Under the pieces are notes generated by a model. That model worked only from the letters and a program-made list of their open reading frames with translations. It ran no database searches and was not told the DNA's origin. A stretch of DNA of 64,000 nt. Source: Microglena sp. YARC (taxonomy: Eukaryota > Chlorophyta > Chlorophyceae > Chlamydomonadales > Chlamydomonadaceae). Positions 32,679 through 44,300 of the stretch are shown in pieces. Location: positions 96,687,232 to 96,751,231 of the forward strand of contig CM039462.1 in NCBI GenBank assembly GCA_022414725.1, read 5' to 3'. Every line of letters starts with the position of its first letter. The stretch's first letter is position 1. Made by a program: the position numbers and the translations under genes.

Positions 32679-32715
32679 TGCAAACTGTTGTGATGTGTTG
32701 GTGCTCTGTTGACCC
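32215..32715. repeat. About 65-bp minisatellite with G-runs, 8 copies
   Basis: Unit GCCTGCAAACTGTTGTGCTG, TGATGGTGCTGTGTTGACC and CGGGGG. G-runs range from about 10 to more than 60. The poly-Pro minus-strand frames are artefacts. Confidence 0.92.
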
Positions 32716-32719
32716 GAAA

Positions 32720-33984
32720 AATACATATCATCAGTAAGTCTATTATGTCGCTCGATCGACATTTTGCCAACGCCTCACTAGTTGAAGTGCATCGACTACG
32801 TATAAGAATTCTGTTTTCAAGGGGAAAGGTTTTTGCCTCAAATGGTGGGTCTCCTGCACATAGTAGTCCTAGACTGGGAGGATTAAATGTGAATTGGCGG
32901 AGCCTTTCCTACTCAGAACTTGGGAGTAGGCGCCGTTAGGTTGCCTATCACCTTCCCTCACCACATATACACCACACACCACACACCACACACCTCACAC
33001 CACCACACACCACACACCACCACACACACCACCACATATACACCACACACCACACACCACCACACACACCACCACATATACACCACACACCACACAGTTT
33101 GCCTATCACCTTCCATAAGTAGGCGCCGTTAGGTTGCCCACCAGATAGGGAAGGTGATAGATGTTAGACTGATGGTGCATACCTCTTCGCGATAACAAAT
33201 CAGTAGTTAACGTGCGATCGAGGAATTATTGGTCACGCTTCAGTCTACGAAAAGTTCTGGGTGTCTGTCGGGATCGCTGATTTGCGGTGAGCCGAGACAT
33301 TTCGATCACAGTACGCCTACATTTATCTGTAGTTCCGCTGCAAATCGTGCCTTTCGCCTACATTTAGCGAAATTGCCACTTCCCCGAGTGTAGATAAGAA
33401 AGTTGATAGAAGTTAGGCTGATGGTGTTGTCCATCCATGTATTACTCCTTGATTGTATGTGTGAGAGTTAGGCTTAGTGGCGTGGTCTGCAAGTCCCAGT
33501 GTGGCGTCGCCTGCCAGGCCACGCCATCAAGCCATCCTTTCACTGTATATTCTACTAACTTCCACTGCACATTTGGGGGGCCTTAGGCACCATATGACTT
33601 GGTTTAATAATGATTGTTACCAGGTTCTACATGCCAGGTTTGGGGTCTAACCGTCTGCATATTGCAGCCAACAATTACCCCCCGTCCGAGAACCACGGAA
33701 ACCAGGGATTGCTCCGCATATATTGGAGTGCAGGTTCGAACCGGAGACTCCTCCGGTTGTGTTGACCATTCTTACCCTTGCACTACTCGGGAAAGTTATA
33801 AAATTATTACATTTAATTATTAAATTAACTTGGCTTAGAGGGTTCTTTCTGGGTGGTCAATGTGCTGTAGGGGTGCAGTAGTGCCGTAGGGGTGCTTGAA
33901 AGGGTGCCGAAGACTATGCATTGTCTATGGCTGTTCTACTAGACCAATATAAGAGCTGCTAGTGAGACACTGCCAGTTTTGTTT
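32720..33984. other. Intergenic, no gene recognised
   Basis: CACCACACACC microsatellite at 32.97-33.09 kb lies between two GTAGGCGCCGTTAGGTTGCC blocks. A GTGCAGGTTCGAACC B-box-like motif near 33.73 kb has no matching tRNA cloverleaf. Confidence 0.5.
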
Positions 33985-34837
33985 TTAGGTGGGAAAGGTA
34001 TTTCACCCCAGGAGGTGGGTATCCCCTTCCGATGCGCAGCAGAGCGCCACTTGTCTGCAACTGGCCCGCATTCCTACCATTCGGGGGTCAACGGTTCGAT
34101 TCTCGTCAGAAGTACCTCAACCTGAGATTTACTTGCACTGGGCCTGGACCGGGGAATTCACTTTATCGCCCTATTTCGTACAGCATATTGTACGATAACA
34201 GAGCAGCATATTATGGTACGTTTCTATCTTCTTTAAGATTGGTTCATTTTACTTGATTTTTTGTGTAAGGACATGTAAAGGCTACGACCTGTAATATCCC
34301 CTTGATCTCATACTGATTATCAAAGAAAAGGTGTGTACGGTACGCAATCGTACGAGATATCGTACAGTAATGGTTCACATATCGTACTTTCACTATTGGC
34401 ATCCCTAGACATGATATATCGTACAGTATAGTGTACATCATTAGTCATGTCCAGGACGCGCAATGTCAACGCATCCTTTGCATCCTGATACGCATCGTAG
34501 GGAGGGTCCGTTGCATCGCAGTCGCAGCTTCAGTGGGTTGGTTGCATCGCAGGACACAGGCTATGGGTCGGTTTTGGGTCGGTTGCATCTCAGGCTGTGT
34601 AATTGGTTGCGTCTCAGGATGCAGAGTTGGGGGCCCTCGTGAACAACCCTGGTGTATGTACAACATACGACATTTCCAGTCAGTCAACACGGGAAATTGA
34701 ATTGAAATCGTTACATCCGTGTAATACAGTTACTCACAGGACGTGATGTTAAGGACACCACAGCGTTAGTCGGAGCTAGTTATTGGTCAACACGGGATAC
34801 CCACCTCCTGGGGTGAAAATCCATTCACAAGTAAAAA
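33985..34837. mobile_element. Inverted-repeat-bounded element of about 850 bp (candidate)
   Basis: Left GAAAGGTATTTCACCCCAGG then AGGTGGGTATCCC, and right GGGATACCCACCTCC then TGGGGTGAAAATCC, are inverse. The left end recurs at 32.05 kb (GTGAAAGGTATTTCACCCC). Inside are a GGTTCGATTCTCG B-box-like motif and many TATCGTAC palindromes. No clear TSD. Confidence 0.5.
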
Positions 34838-34839
34838 AT

Positions 34840-35599
34840 AAAGTTACCATACTACAAATACGATGCCTTGTACACCCAGGTACACCGTACGACAGTATTG
34901 TATTGCTATCGTGCTGTACTTTCCTTACTTTCCAACTGATAGCCAACTGAAAGCCAACTGGAACGCTCGATTCCCTGTATGTTCGTACAGAACTTTACTT
35001 GCCGTACTGTACGACAACATACAGGGAACATCTTTATCCACAAGTGTGTCTACACCTGTGGATAAGATTGGCGTCGCAGAAGTTTAGCTTGGCCATGATA
35101 AGACGCCCCATTGCTTGCTGGTTCATTTTTGCAATCACATTAAATTGTTACAGCCTGGCCAGTGTTGATCAAAGACAAGCCCACTCCTCAAACTCCTGGG
35201 GGGCCTCCTCAAAGCAACCATCCCCATGTACGATAATCAACTGAATGGGTGTAGATAAATGTGTATGAATCATACAATTTCCCCTATGATTATATGAGTG
35301 TAGTCACTAATTGATTAAATACATGGTTAGCCGGGAGTAGCAAAGTAGCACCCCGTTACACACCGCCGTGAGACGGGGCTCCCTTAGTAGCACGCCCCAC
35401 CAGGCGTTATCATTCCTTTTATAACTCATCATATCGAGTGAACGGCTACAGACAAGGGATAGCCATCCAGGATTGAGCTCTATCCTTTTTGATAGGTATG
35501 AATAGTTATTTGTACTGTTTTATCGTTCAGAAGACGAGGAGAAAAATGAAAGTGATTCATTCGCGTTTACATCTTTCTTGGTATTTGTTTTTACTGCCG
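34840..35599. other. Intergenic, no gene recognised; SINE tail fragment
   Basis: At 35.33-35.42 kb the SINE body and tail (CAAAGTAGCACCCCG, CACGCCCCACCAGGCGTTAT) occur in plus orientation without the tRNA-like head. The rest is unique-looking and non-coding. Confidence 0.55.
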
Positions 35600-35665
35600 A
35601 TGACGGCGAGCAGCCAAATTGCTGGCTGAAGCTATGTAACCAAGTTCAAGTTTAAGTTAAGCACT
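35600..35665 (+). repeat. Repeat G, copy
   Basis: GACGGCGAGCAGCCAAATTG, CTGGCTGAAGCTATG and TAACCAAGTTCAAGTTTAAG. The end TAACCAAGTTCAAG recurs at 35.69 kb. Confidence 0.8.
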
Positions 35666-36117
35666 AACCTGAATCCTGGTAGACATTGTAACCAAGTTCA
35701 AGTAGACACAATAACACACTATACCCAGCCCCTTGCTGTTTTCCTCCTGTGCACATACACCTCCTGACTTTCTAACTAAACTAACTAAACATAGACGTCT
35801 GACATAATAACCAGCTTTACTAATGGTCCTTACATTACATTACATGTTAAATTCTACTTGACACCACGAGGGTGTATGAGACTCTGTGCTTTAAACAAAA
35901 AGAAAAAGCACCCACAAAGCAAAAAACCCCATTACATTAGGGGTGTGTCGAGGACAAACAAACCAAACTCCCAACCACCGTTTTGGTGGCGTAGGTATTA
36001 ACCCCCCTAGAGCAGGACCCAGATCTCAACCACTTACAGTGGCGGAGGTAAGAAGCTAACAAATGAGAAGTCACAAGAAGAAAAAAAGGGATAATAAATC
36101 CTGTATGTGTATGTTGT

Positions 36118-36275
36118 CACAGTCCATCGGCAGTCAAATGGGCTAAAGGGACGTGCTTAACATTGATTTCAGGAGGGGCTAAAAAGAAGAAAACAAACTT
36201 ATGAACTGAACCCCAAACAATCGTTTTATAGACGGGGGCCCTGAGTTCGTGCTACAGTGATAATTTAATTCCAAG
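36118..36275 (+). mobile_element. Repeat H, copy
   Basis: GTCACAGTCCATCGGCAGTC, GAACTGAACCCCAAACAATC and GAGTTCGTGCTACAGTGATA align with the 25.81-26.05 kb copy. It lies just beyond the HYLS1 stop codon. Confidence 0.7.
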
Positions 36276-36296
36276 AGGAAAGGATAACCCGCTTTA

Positions 36297-36425
36297 CTAG
36301 TAGTCCTGGTCTTGTTGATGCTGAAGCCTGGCACGTGTCTCCCAGCGCAGGGCATCTCGTCGTTTTGAAGTTGGGACAACATATGATGATCCCGCCTTCA
36401 TGTCAGAGCTTGATTTGGAGCGTGC
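36297..36425 (-). CDS. HYLS1: HYLS1 last exon
   Basis: Acceptor CTCTGCTGCAG, phase 0, 42 codons and TAG (36297-36299): ARSKSSSDMKAGSS, YVVPTSKRRDALRW, ETRARLQHQQDQDY. The VPT-KRR-ALRW core is the HYLS1 C-terminal signature. The plus-strand reading (MSELDLERACSR) is a shadow. Confidence 0.85.
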   Translation of the reverse strand, partial: ARSKSSSDMKAGSSYVVPTSKRRDALRWETRARLQHQQDQDY

Positions 36426-37752
36426 CTGCAGCAGAGTGTGTGTTTGTGCTTGTGTTTGTATTTGTTTGTGTGTGTGTGGGTGTGTGTTTGTTTTGATAAA
36501 TAAATAAATAGATAATACAATTTCCCCACATTTCCACTCGTAAATGTCAGAGCTTGATTTGGAGCGCGCCTGCATCAGAGTTAAAAAAAATTAGTTGTAC
36601 ATTACATTACATTACATTACATTACATGTTAAAGTCTACTTGACACCGCGAGGGTGTATGAGAGTATGGTGTGTTTGTGTTTTAATTTTTTCACATTATC
36701 CGCCTTCATGTCAGAGCTTGGTTTGGAGTGTGTGCTTCTGTTTGTTTTGACACAGGTAGATAAATAAATAATAAAAAATCCACACATTTCCACTTATGGC
36801 AGAGCTTGATTTGGAGTGTGTCTGCGTCAAAGTATTAATTTTTTTACAGTGTGTTTTGTGTTGATTAAGGAGACGGCGAGCAGCCAAATTGCTGGCTGAA
36901 GCTATGTAACCAAGTTCAAGTTTACTACATGCGTGTGTTTGTGTTTATATAATTTCCCAGACATTTACCACACATATCAGAGCTTGATTAGGAGTGTGCC
37001 TGCAGCGCAGGGCGTGTTTGTGTGTTAATTTTGCACACACGGTCGAGCTTGATTTGGAGCGCGCCTACAGCAGAGTTTTTATTTGTGTTATAACATGTGT
37101 GTGTGTGTGTGTGTGTTAATTTTGCACACACGGTCGAGCTTGATTTGGAGCGCGCCTACAGCAGAGTTTTTATTTGTGTTATAACATGTGTGTGTGTGTG
37201 TGTGTTAATTTTGCACACACGGTCGAGCTTGATTTGGAGCGCGCCTACAGCAGAGTTTTTATTTGTGTTATAACATGTGTGTGTGTGTGTGTGTTAATTT
37301 TGCACACACAGTCGAGCTTGATTTTGAGCGCGCCTACAGCAGAGTTTTTATTTGTGTTATAACATGTGTGTGTGTGTGTGTGTGTGTTAATTTTGCACAC
37401 ACGGTCGAGCTTGATTTGGAGCGCGCCTGCAGCAGAGTTTTTATTTGTGTTATAACATGTGTGTGTGTGTGTGTGTGTTAATTTTGCACACACGGTCATG
37501 CTTGATTTGGAGCGCGCCTGCAGCAGAGTTTTTATTTGTGTTATAACATGTGTGTGTGTGTGTGTGTTAATTTGCAAAATTTGAGCGCCTGCACAGACAC
37601 ATGGTGTATGGTCGAGCTTGATTTGGAGCGCGCCTGCAGCAGAGTTTTTATTTGTGTTATAACATGTGTGTGTGTGTGTGTGTGTTAATTTTGCAGAAAT
37701 GGTCGAGCTTGATTTGGAGCGCGCCTGCAGCAGAGTTTTTATTTGTGTTATA

Positions 37753-37786
<34 letters not shown>

Positions 37787-39648
37787 ATTTTGCACACCAC
37801 GGTCGAGCTGATTTGGAGCCGCCTGCAGCAGAGTTTTTATTTGTGTTATAACATGTTGTGTGTGTGTGTGTTGTGTGTTAATTTTGCACGCACCGGTCGA
37901 GCTTGATTTGGAGCGCGCCTGCAGCAGAGTTTTTATTTGTGTTATAACATGTGTTGTGTGGTGTGTGTGTGTTAATTTTTGCACAACCGGTTTTGAGCTT
38001 GATTTTGGAGCGCGCCTGCAGCAGAGTTTTTATTTGTGGTTATAACATTGTGTGTGGTGTGTGTGTGTGTTAATTTTGCACACACCGGTTAGAGCTTGAT
38101 TTGGAGCGCGCCTGCAGCAGGAGTTTTTTTTTATTTGTGTTATAACATGTGTGTGTGTTTACTGTGTGTGTGTGTGTTAATTTTGCACACACAGTCGAGC
38201 TTGATTTGGAGCGCGCCTGCAGCAGGGTTTTTTATTTGTGTTATAACATGTGTGTGTGTGTGTGTGTGTGTTGTGTGTTTAATTTTTGCACGGTCACACG
38301 GTCGAGCTGATTTGGAGCGCGCCTGCAGCAGAGTTTTTATTTGTGTTAATAACATGTTGTGTGTTGTGTGTGTGTGTGTGTGTTAATTTTGCACACACGG
38401 TCGAGCTTGATTTGGAGCGCGCCTGCAGCAGAGTTTTTATTTGTGTTTATAACATTGTGTGTGTGTGTGTGTTGTGCATTTTGCACGCACGGTCGAGCAG
38501 CCCCGCCTGCGCATTTTTTGTGTTATAAATAGTTTTTATTTGACTTTGGGCGCGCCATCTTGACATGTGTGATGTTGTGGTGTTTGTTTAGAGTAGAGCT
38601 TGATTTGAGATATGCAGCAGAGTTTTCTATTTGTGTTATAACATGTGTTGATTGGTGTGTTGTGTTAATTTTTTGCCACACACGGTCAGCTTAGTTGGAG
38701 CGCGCCTGCAGATTTTTTATTTGTGTATAACATGTGTGTGTGTGTGTGTGGTTAATTTTGCACACACAGTCGAGCTTTGATTTGGAGCCGCGCAGGGGTT
38801 TTTTTGATTTGTGCTTATAACATGTGTTGAATGTGTGTGGTGGAAGGGTTGCACACATCGTCGGAGCGTTATCTTTGGGAGCGCGCCTGCCCAGCAGAGC
38901 ATTCATGTGTGTGTGATGTGTGTGGTGTGTTAATTTTGCACACCTGTCGAGCTTGATTTAGCGCGCCTGCAAGCAGAGTTTTTATTCTGTTTATAACATG
39001 TGGTGTGATGTGTGTGTGTGTTTAATTTTGCACACGCACCGGGTCGAGCAGCGGCGCCTGCGAGCAGAGTTATTGTGTGTGTTGTGTGTGTAGTAACACT
39101 CCTGTGTGCTGTGATGTGTGTGTGTGGCTTAATTTTGCACACACGCAGCCTGCCAGCTTGATTTGATTTTTTATTTGTGTTTATAACATGTGTTGTGTGT
39201 GTGTGTGTTGTTAATTTGCAACTTGATTTAGGAGTCCCGCCGAGCATATTGGTGTGGTTAAGCCCGGTAGAGCTTAGGCAGCCAGAGTTTTTAGTGTTAT
39301 TAACCGTGTGTGTGTGTGTGTTATTTTGCACACACGGATCGAGCTTGCAGCAGCTGAGCTGTGTTATATAGTTAATATATTTTTTGATGGACAGCGCGGT
39401 GCACCACATGTCTTGTGTGTGTGTGTGTGATGTGTGTGTTAATTAATTTGCACACCACGGTCGTCAGAGCTTGATTTTGGAGCGCTGCCTGATATAACAG
39501 CCTTGATTTGGAGCGCGCCTGGCAGCAGAGTTTTTATTGTGTTATAACATGTGTGTGTGTGTGTGTGTGGTGCTTGTGTTAATTTTGCACACACCGGTCA
39601 GAGCTTGATTTGGAGCGCGCCTGCAGCAGATTTTTTATTTGTGTTATA

Positions 39649-39686
<38 letters not shown>

Positions 39687-40346
39687 ATTTTGCACACACG
39701 GTCGAGCTTGATTTGGAGCGCGCCTGCAGCAGAGTTTTTATATGTGTTTATAACATGGTGTGCTGTGTGTGTCTTGTGTGTGTTTGTTAATTTGCACACA
39801 CGGATAGAGCTTGATTTGGAGCGCGCCTGCAGCAGAGTTTTTATTTGTGTTATAACATGTGTGTGGTGTGTGTTAATTTTGCACACACGGTCGAGCTTGA
39901 TTTGGAGCGCGCCTGCAGCAGAGTTTTTATTTGTGTTTATAACAGCAATCACCACCTATGTGTGTGTTAATTTTGCTTGATTATGATTTTTTATTGTGTG
40001 TGTGTGTGTGTGTGTTGTGTTTAATTTTGCACACATGGTCGAGCTTGATTTGGAGCGCGCCTGCAGCCAGAGTTTTATTTGTGTTATAACATGTGTGTGT
40101 GCTGTGTGTGTGTGTGCGTAATTTTGCACACACGATCGAGCTTTGATTTGGAGCGCGCCAGCAGCAGAGTTTTTATTTGTTTATAACATGTGTGTGTGTG
40201 TGTGTGTGTTAATTTGCACACACGCGCTCTCGAGCTTAGATTTTATATTGTTGTGGTGTGTGTGTGTGTGTGTGTGTGTTAAGTTTTGACACACACGGTC
40301 GAGCTTGATTTGGAGCGCGCCTGCCAGCATTTGCTGTTATACATTG

Positions 40347-40378
<32 letters not shown>

Positions 40379-40878
40379 TAATTTTGCACACACCCGGTAG
40401 AGCTTGATTTGGAGCGGCGCCTGCAGCAGGGTGTTTAAGTTTTTGCTTATAACATTCGGGTGTGTATAACATGTGTGCTTTGTTGTGTGTGTGTTAATTT
40501 TGCACACACGCACACACGGCTCGAGCTTGATTGGGAGCGCGCCTTGCAGCACGATTTTTTATTTTGTGTATAACAGTTTGACACACACGGTAGAGCTGAT
40601 TTGGAGGCGCGCCTCAGATTTTTATTTGTGCCTCTTATAAACATGTGTGTGTGATGTGTGTGTGTGCATACTACCACTGTGTGGTGTGTGTGTGTGTTAA
40701 TTTTGCACACACGGTCGAGCTTGATATTGGAGCGCGCACCTGCAGCAGCGTGAGTTTTATTTGGTTTATAACATGTGTGTGTGTGTGTGTGTGTGTGTGT
40801 TAATTTTGCACCACACGCTCACTTGTTTGGACGCCTAGCTTTTAGCCGCGCCAGCAGTTTTAGTGTTTATAACATGTA

Positions 40879-40920
<42 letters not shown>

Positions 40921-41297
40921 GCACACCACGGTCGAGCTGATTTGGAGCCGCCGTGCAGCAGAGTATTTTTTTGTGTTATAAACTGTGTGTGCTGTGGTGT
41001 GTGTGTGTGTGTAAAATAATTTTGCACACACGTAGAGATGATTTGGAGCGCGCCTGCAGCAGAGTTTTTATTTGTGGTTATAACACTGTGCTGTGTGTGT
41101 GTTCTTGTGTGTGTTAATTTTGCACACGGGACAGGTGTGAGGCTTGATATTGGAGCGGCCTGCAGCAGAATTTGTGTTATAACATGTGTGTCGTGTGTGT
41201 GTATAATTGTTGCACACACACTTTGAGCTGATTTGGATGCGTGCGCCTGCCAGCGCAGATTTTTCAGATTTTTGTTGTTATTGTTGTGGTGTGTATA

Positions 41298-41337
<40 letters not shown>

Positions 41338-44300
41338 AATTTTGCACACACGCGTCGAGCTTGATTTGGAGCGCGCCTGCAGCAGTATTTTTTATTTTTT
41401 ATAACATGTTTTGTGTGTGTGTGTGTGTTTAATTGTTTGCCACACAGTCGAGCTTGATTGGAGCCGCCTGCAGCATCACGTCCTCTTATGTTGTGTGGGT
41501 GTACTGTTTTTCGTGTAATTTTGCACACACGGGTTGAGCATTGATTTGGAGCGCGCCTGCAGCAGAGTTTTTATTTGTTGTTATAACATGTGTGTTGTGT
41601 GTGTGTTGTTAATTTTGCACACACTACGTGAGCTTGATTTGGAGCGCAGAGTTTTAATTGCCTCTGCAGCAAGATTTTTTTAGTTATAACAGTTAATTTT
41701 GCACACACGGTCGAGCATTGATTTGGAGCGCAGCCATGCAGCAGCATTTTGTTAGTGATTTAGTGTGTGTGTTAATTCTGAGTTGATTTATAACATGTGT
41801 TGGTGTGTGTGTGCTGTGTTAATTTTCGACTTGATTTGGGACGCCCGCCTGCAGCAGAGTTTATTGTGTTTAAACTGTGGTGTTAATTTTTGAGCTGTGT
41901 GTGCTGTTGTGTGTGTGTGTGTTATTTTGCACACCACGGTCTGATCTTGATTTGGAGCGCGCCTGCAGCAGAGTTTTAATGTTATTAACTGTGTGTGTGT
42001 GTGTTGTGTTATTTTGCACACACGGTCGAGCTTGATTTGGATCGCGCCTGCAGCAGAGTTTAATTTGTGTGATTGTGGGTATAAACCATGTGTGTGTGTG
42101 TGTGTGTGTGTTAATAATTTTGCACAACACGGTCGAGCTTGATTTGGAGCGCGCGCTGCGCGCCTGCACACAGCAGCTTGAGAGATTTAATCTTTGTGTT
42201 ATCAACATGTGTGTGTTGTGGTGTTTTAATTTTCCACACATTTCCCACGCATGATATAGAGCTTGACTTTTGGAGCGCGCCCTGCAGCAGAGTGTGTGTT
42301 TCTGTTGAGTCATGTGTGTTTGTTTGTTGTTTGTTTGATTACAGTGTGGTTGATTTTTTAATTCCATACATGATAGTAGCTTGATTTGGATGCCGGAGCA
42401 GTCGTTCTGCGTGATTGATTACATGTGTGTTGTTGTGTGTGTGATGTTGTCTTGTGTTTGTGTGTTTTTAATACAAAAAAATAAAAGTAAATAATACCGG
42501 TAAACAATTTCCACACATTTCCACTCATGACAGAGCTTGATTCGGAGCGTGCCTGCAGCAGAGTTTTATTTTCTTATAAAATTTGTGTGTTTGTGTTTTA
42601 ATTTTCCACACATTTTCCACACACGACAATACATGATTTGGAGCGCGCCTGCAGCAGAGTTTGTCTTTGTGTTGATTACATGTGTGTGTTTGTGTGCGTT
42701 TGTTTTTAATACATGATTCCATGCTTGTGTTTGATTTGAGTACGCACCTGTCTTATGGTCAGGGAATGGAAAATCATATGATGTTGACCAAAGACGAGTA
42801 TGATATCATATGATATCATACAAAAATCATATGATATGGTGCCCCAGGCCAAAGTTACCTAGTCAGACCGCCGGCATCATATGATATCATATGATGACAT
42901 GATATCATATGATATCATATTGCCGATCCCTGCTTATGGACCTTTCCTTCTGCGCAGCCTCCGCGGCGTGCAGCACGGCAAAGTGCTGAATGAATTAGCT
43001 GATGTGGACACGCACATGTCGCAGGGCACTTTCATGTATGTGTTTGATTTTATTACATGTTTGTTTGTTTGGTTGATGTTTATAACATGTTTGTGGTTGA
43101 TGTTATTACATGTTTGTGGTTGATGTTATTACATGTTTGTGGCTGATGTTATTACATGTTTGTGGTTGATGTTATTACATGTTTGTGTTTGATGTTATTA
43201 CATGTTTGTGTTTGGTGTGATTACATGTCTGTGTTTGATGTTAGTACATGTTTGATGTTATTACATGTTTGTGTTTGATGTTGGTACATGTTTGATGTTG
43301 GTACATGTTTGATGTTATTACATGTTTGATGTTATTACATGTTTGATGTTAGTACATGTTTGAGTTTGATGTTATTACATGTTTGTGTTTGATGTTATTA
43401 CGCACCTGTCTTAAGGCACTTTCCTTCTCGGCAGCCTCTGCGGCGTGCAACACAGCAAAGTGGGTGTGAAAGTTGACATTCCGACGAGCTGTCGACGTTG
43501 CGGAAGCGGGAATACGACTGCCAGTGGGGGCACTGCTCTTCAGGAACCTACACGTACAAATACCCAGTAACCAATAGTTGGTGGTCGTTTGGGGGCTGCT
43601 CTTCAGGAATCTACAAGTACAAATGCCCAGTGACCAATAGTTGGTGGTGGTGGTGGTTTGGGACCTTTAAATGGATAGCACAACAACTGGAAATTTTGAT
43701 TTTTTACGCCTTGTTATGGGCGCTGCTCTTCAGGAACCTACACGTATAAATACCCAGTGACAAACAGTTGGTGGTGGTTTGGGACCTTTAAATGGAAATC
43801 ATAACATCTGGAAATGTGAAAGATCTACGCCTTGTTACGGGCTTTGCTCTTCAGGAAACCTTACAATACAAATGCCCAGAGGCAAATAGATGGTGGCGGT
43901 GGTTTGGGACCTTTAAATGGGTATCATAACAACGGAGAATTCGATTTTACGCATTGCCATGGACGTTGCTCTTTATGAACCTTCCAAGTACCAAATACCC
44001 CAGTGACAAATACTGGTGGTGTTTGGACCCTTTTAAATGGGATTATCATAACTAATGAAATGTGAACACTTTACGCACTGTTACGGACGCCGTTCTTCAG
44101 AAATCTACAAGTATAAACATCCAGTGACAAATAGTTGTTGGTGGTTTGGGACCTTGGTGTGGTAGGAACCTACAAGTACAACACCAAGGCTTTAAAATGA
44201 ACATCATAACAACGAACATAGGGAATTGTTACGCCTTGCCAGGGGGGGGGGGGGGGAGGGGAGAGTTTGAAGGAAAACTACCCCCTACCCCCTAAAAGCC

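Noticed and set aside
31143..32770. Poly-proline proteins on either strand
   Set aside because: Frames over C/G homopolymers and minisatellites.
33650..33800. tRNA gene with perfect GGTTCGAACC B-box
   Set aside because: The T-stem does not pair and no A-box lies at the right distance.
36297..42700. Plus-strand repeats reading SELDLERACSR as protein
   Set aside because: The minus strand has perfect acceptors (CTGCTGCAG), a proper last exon with stop and the HYLS1 signature; the plus strand has no good donor.
43408..43560. Plus-strand exon with Cys-rich SCRRCGSGN
   Set aside because: Comparison of the two copies shows silent changes only in the minus frame.
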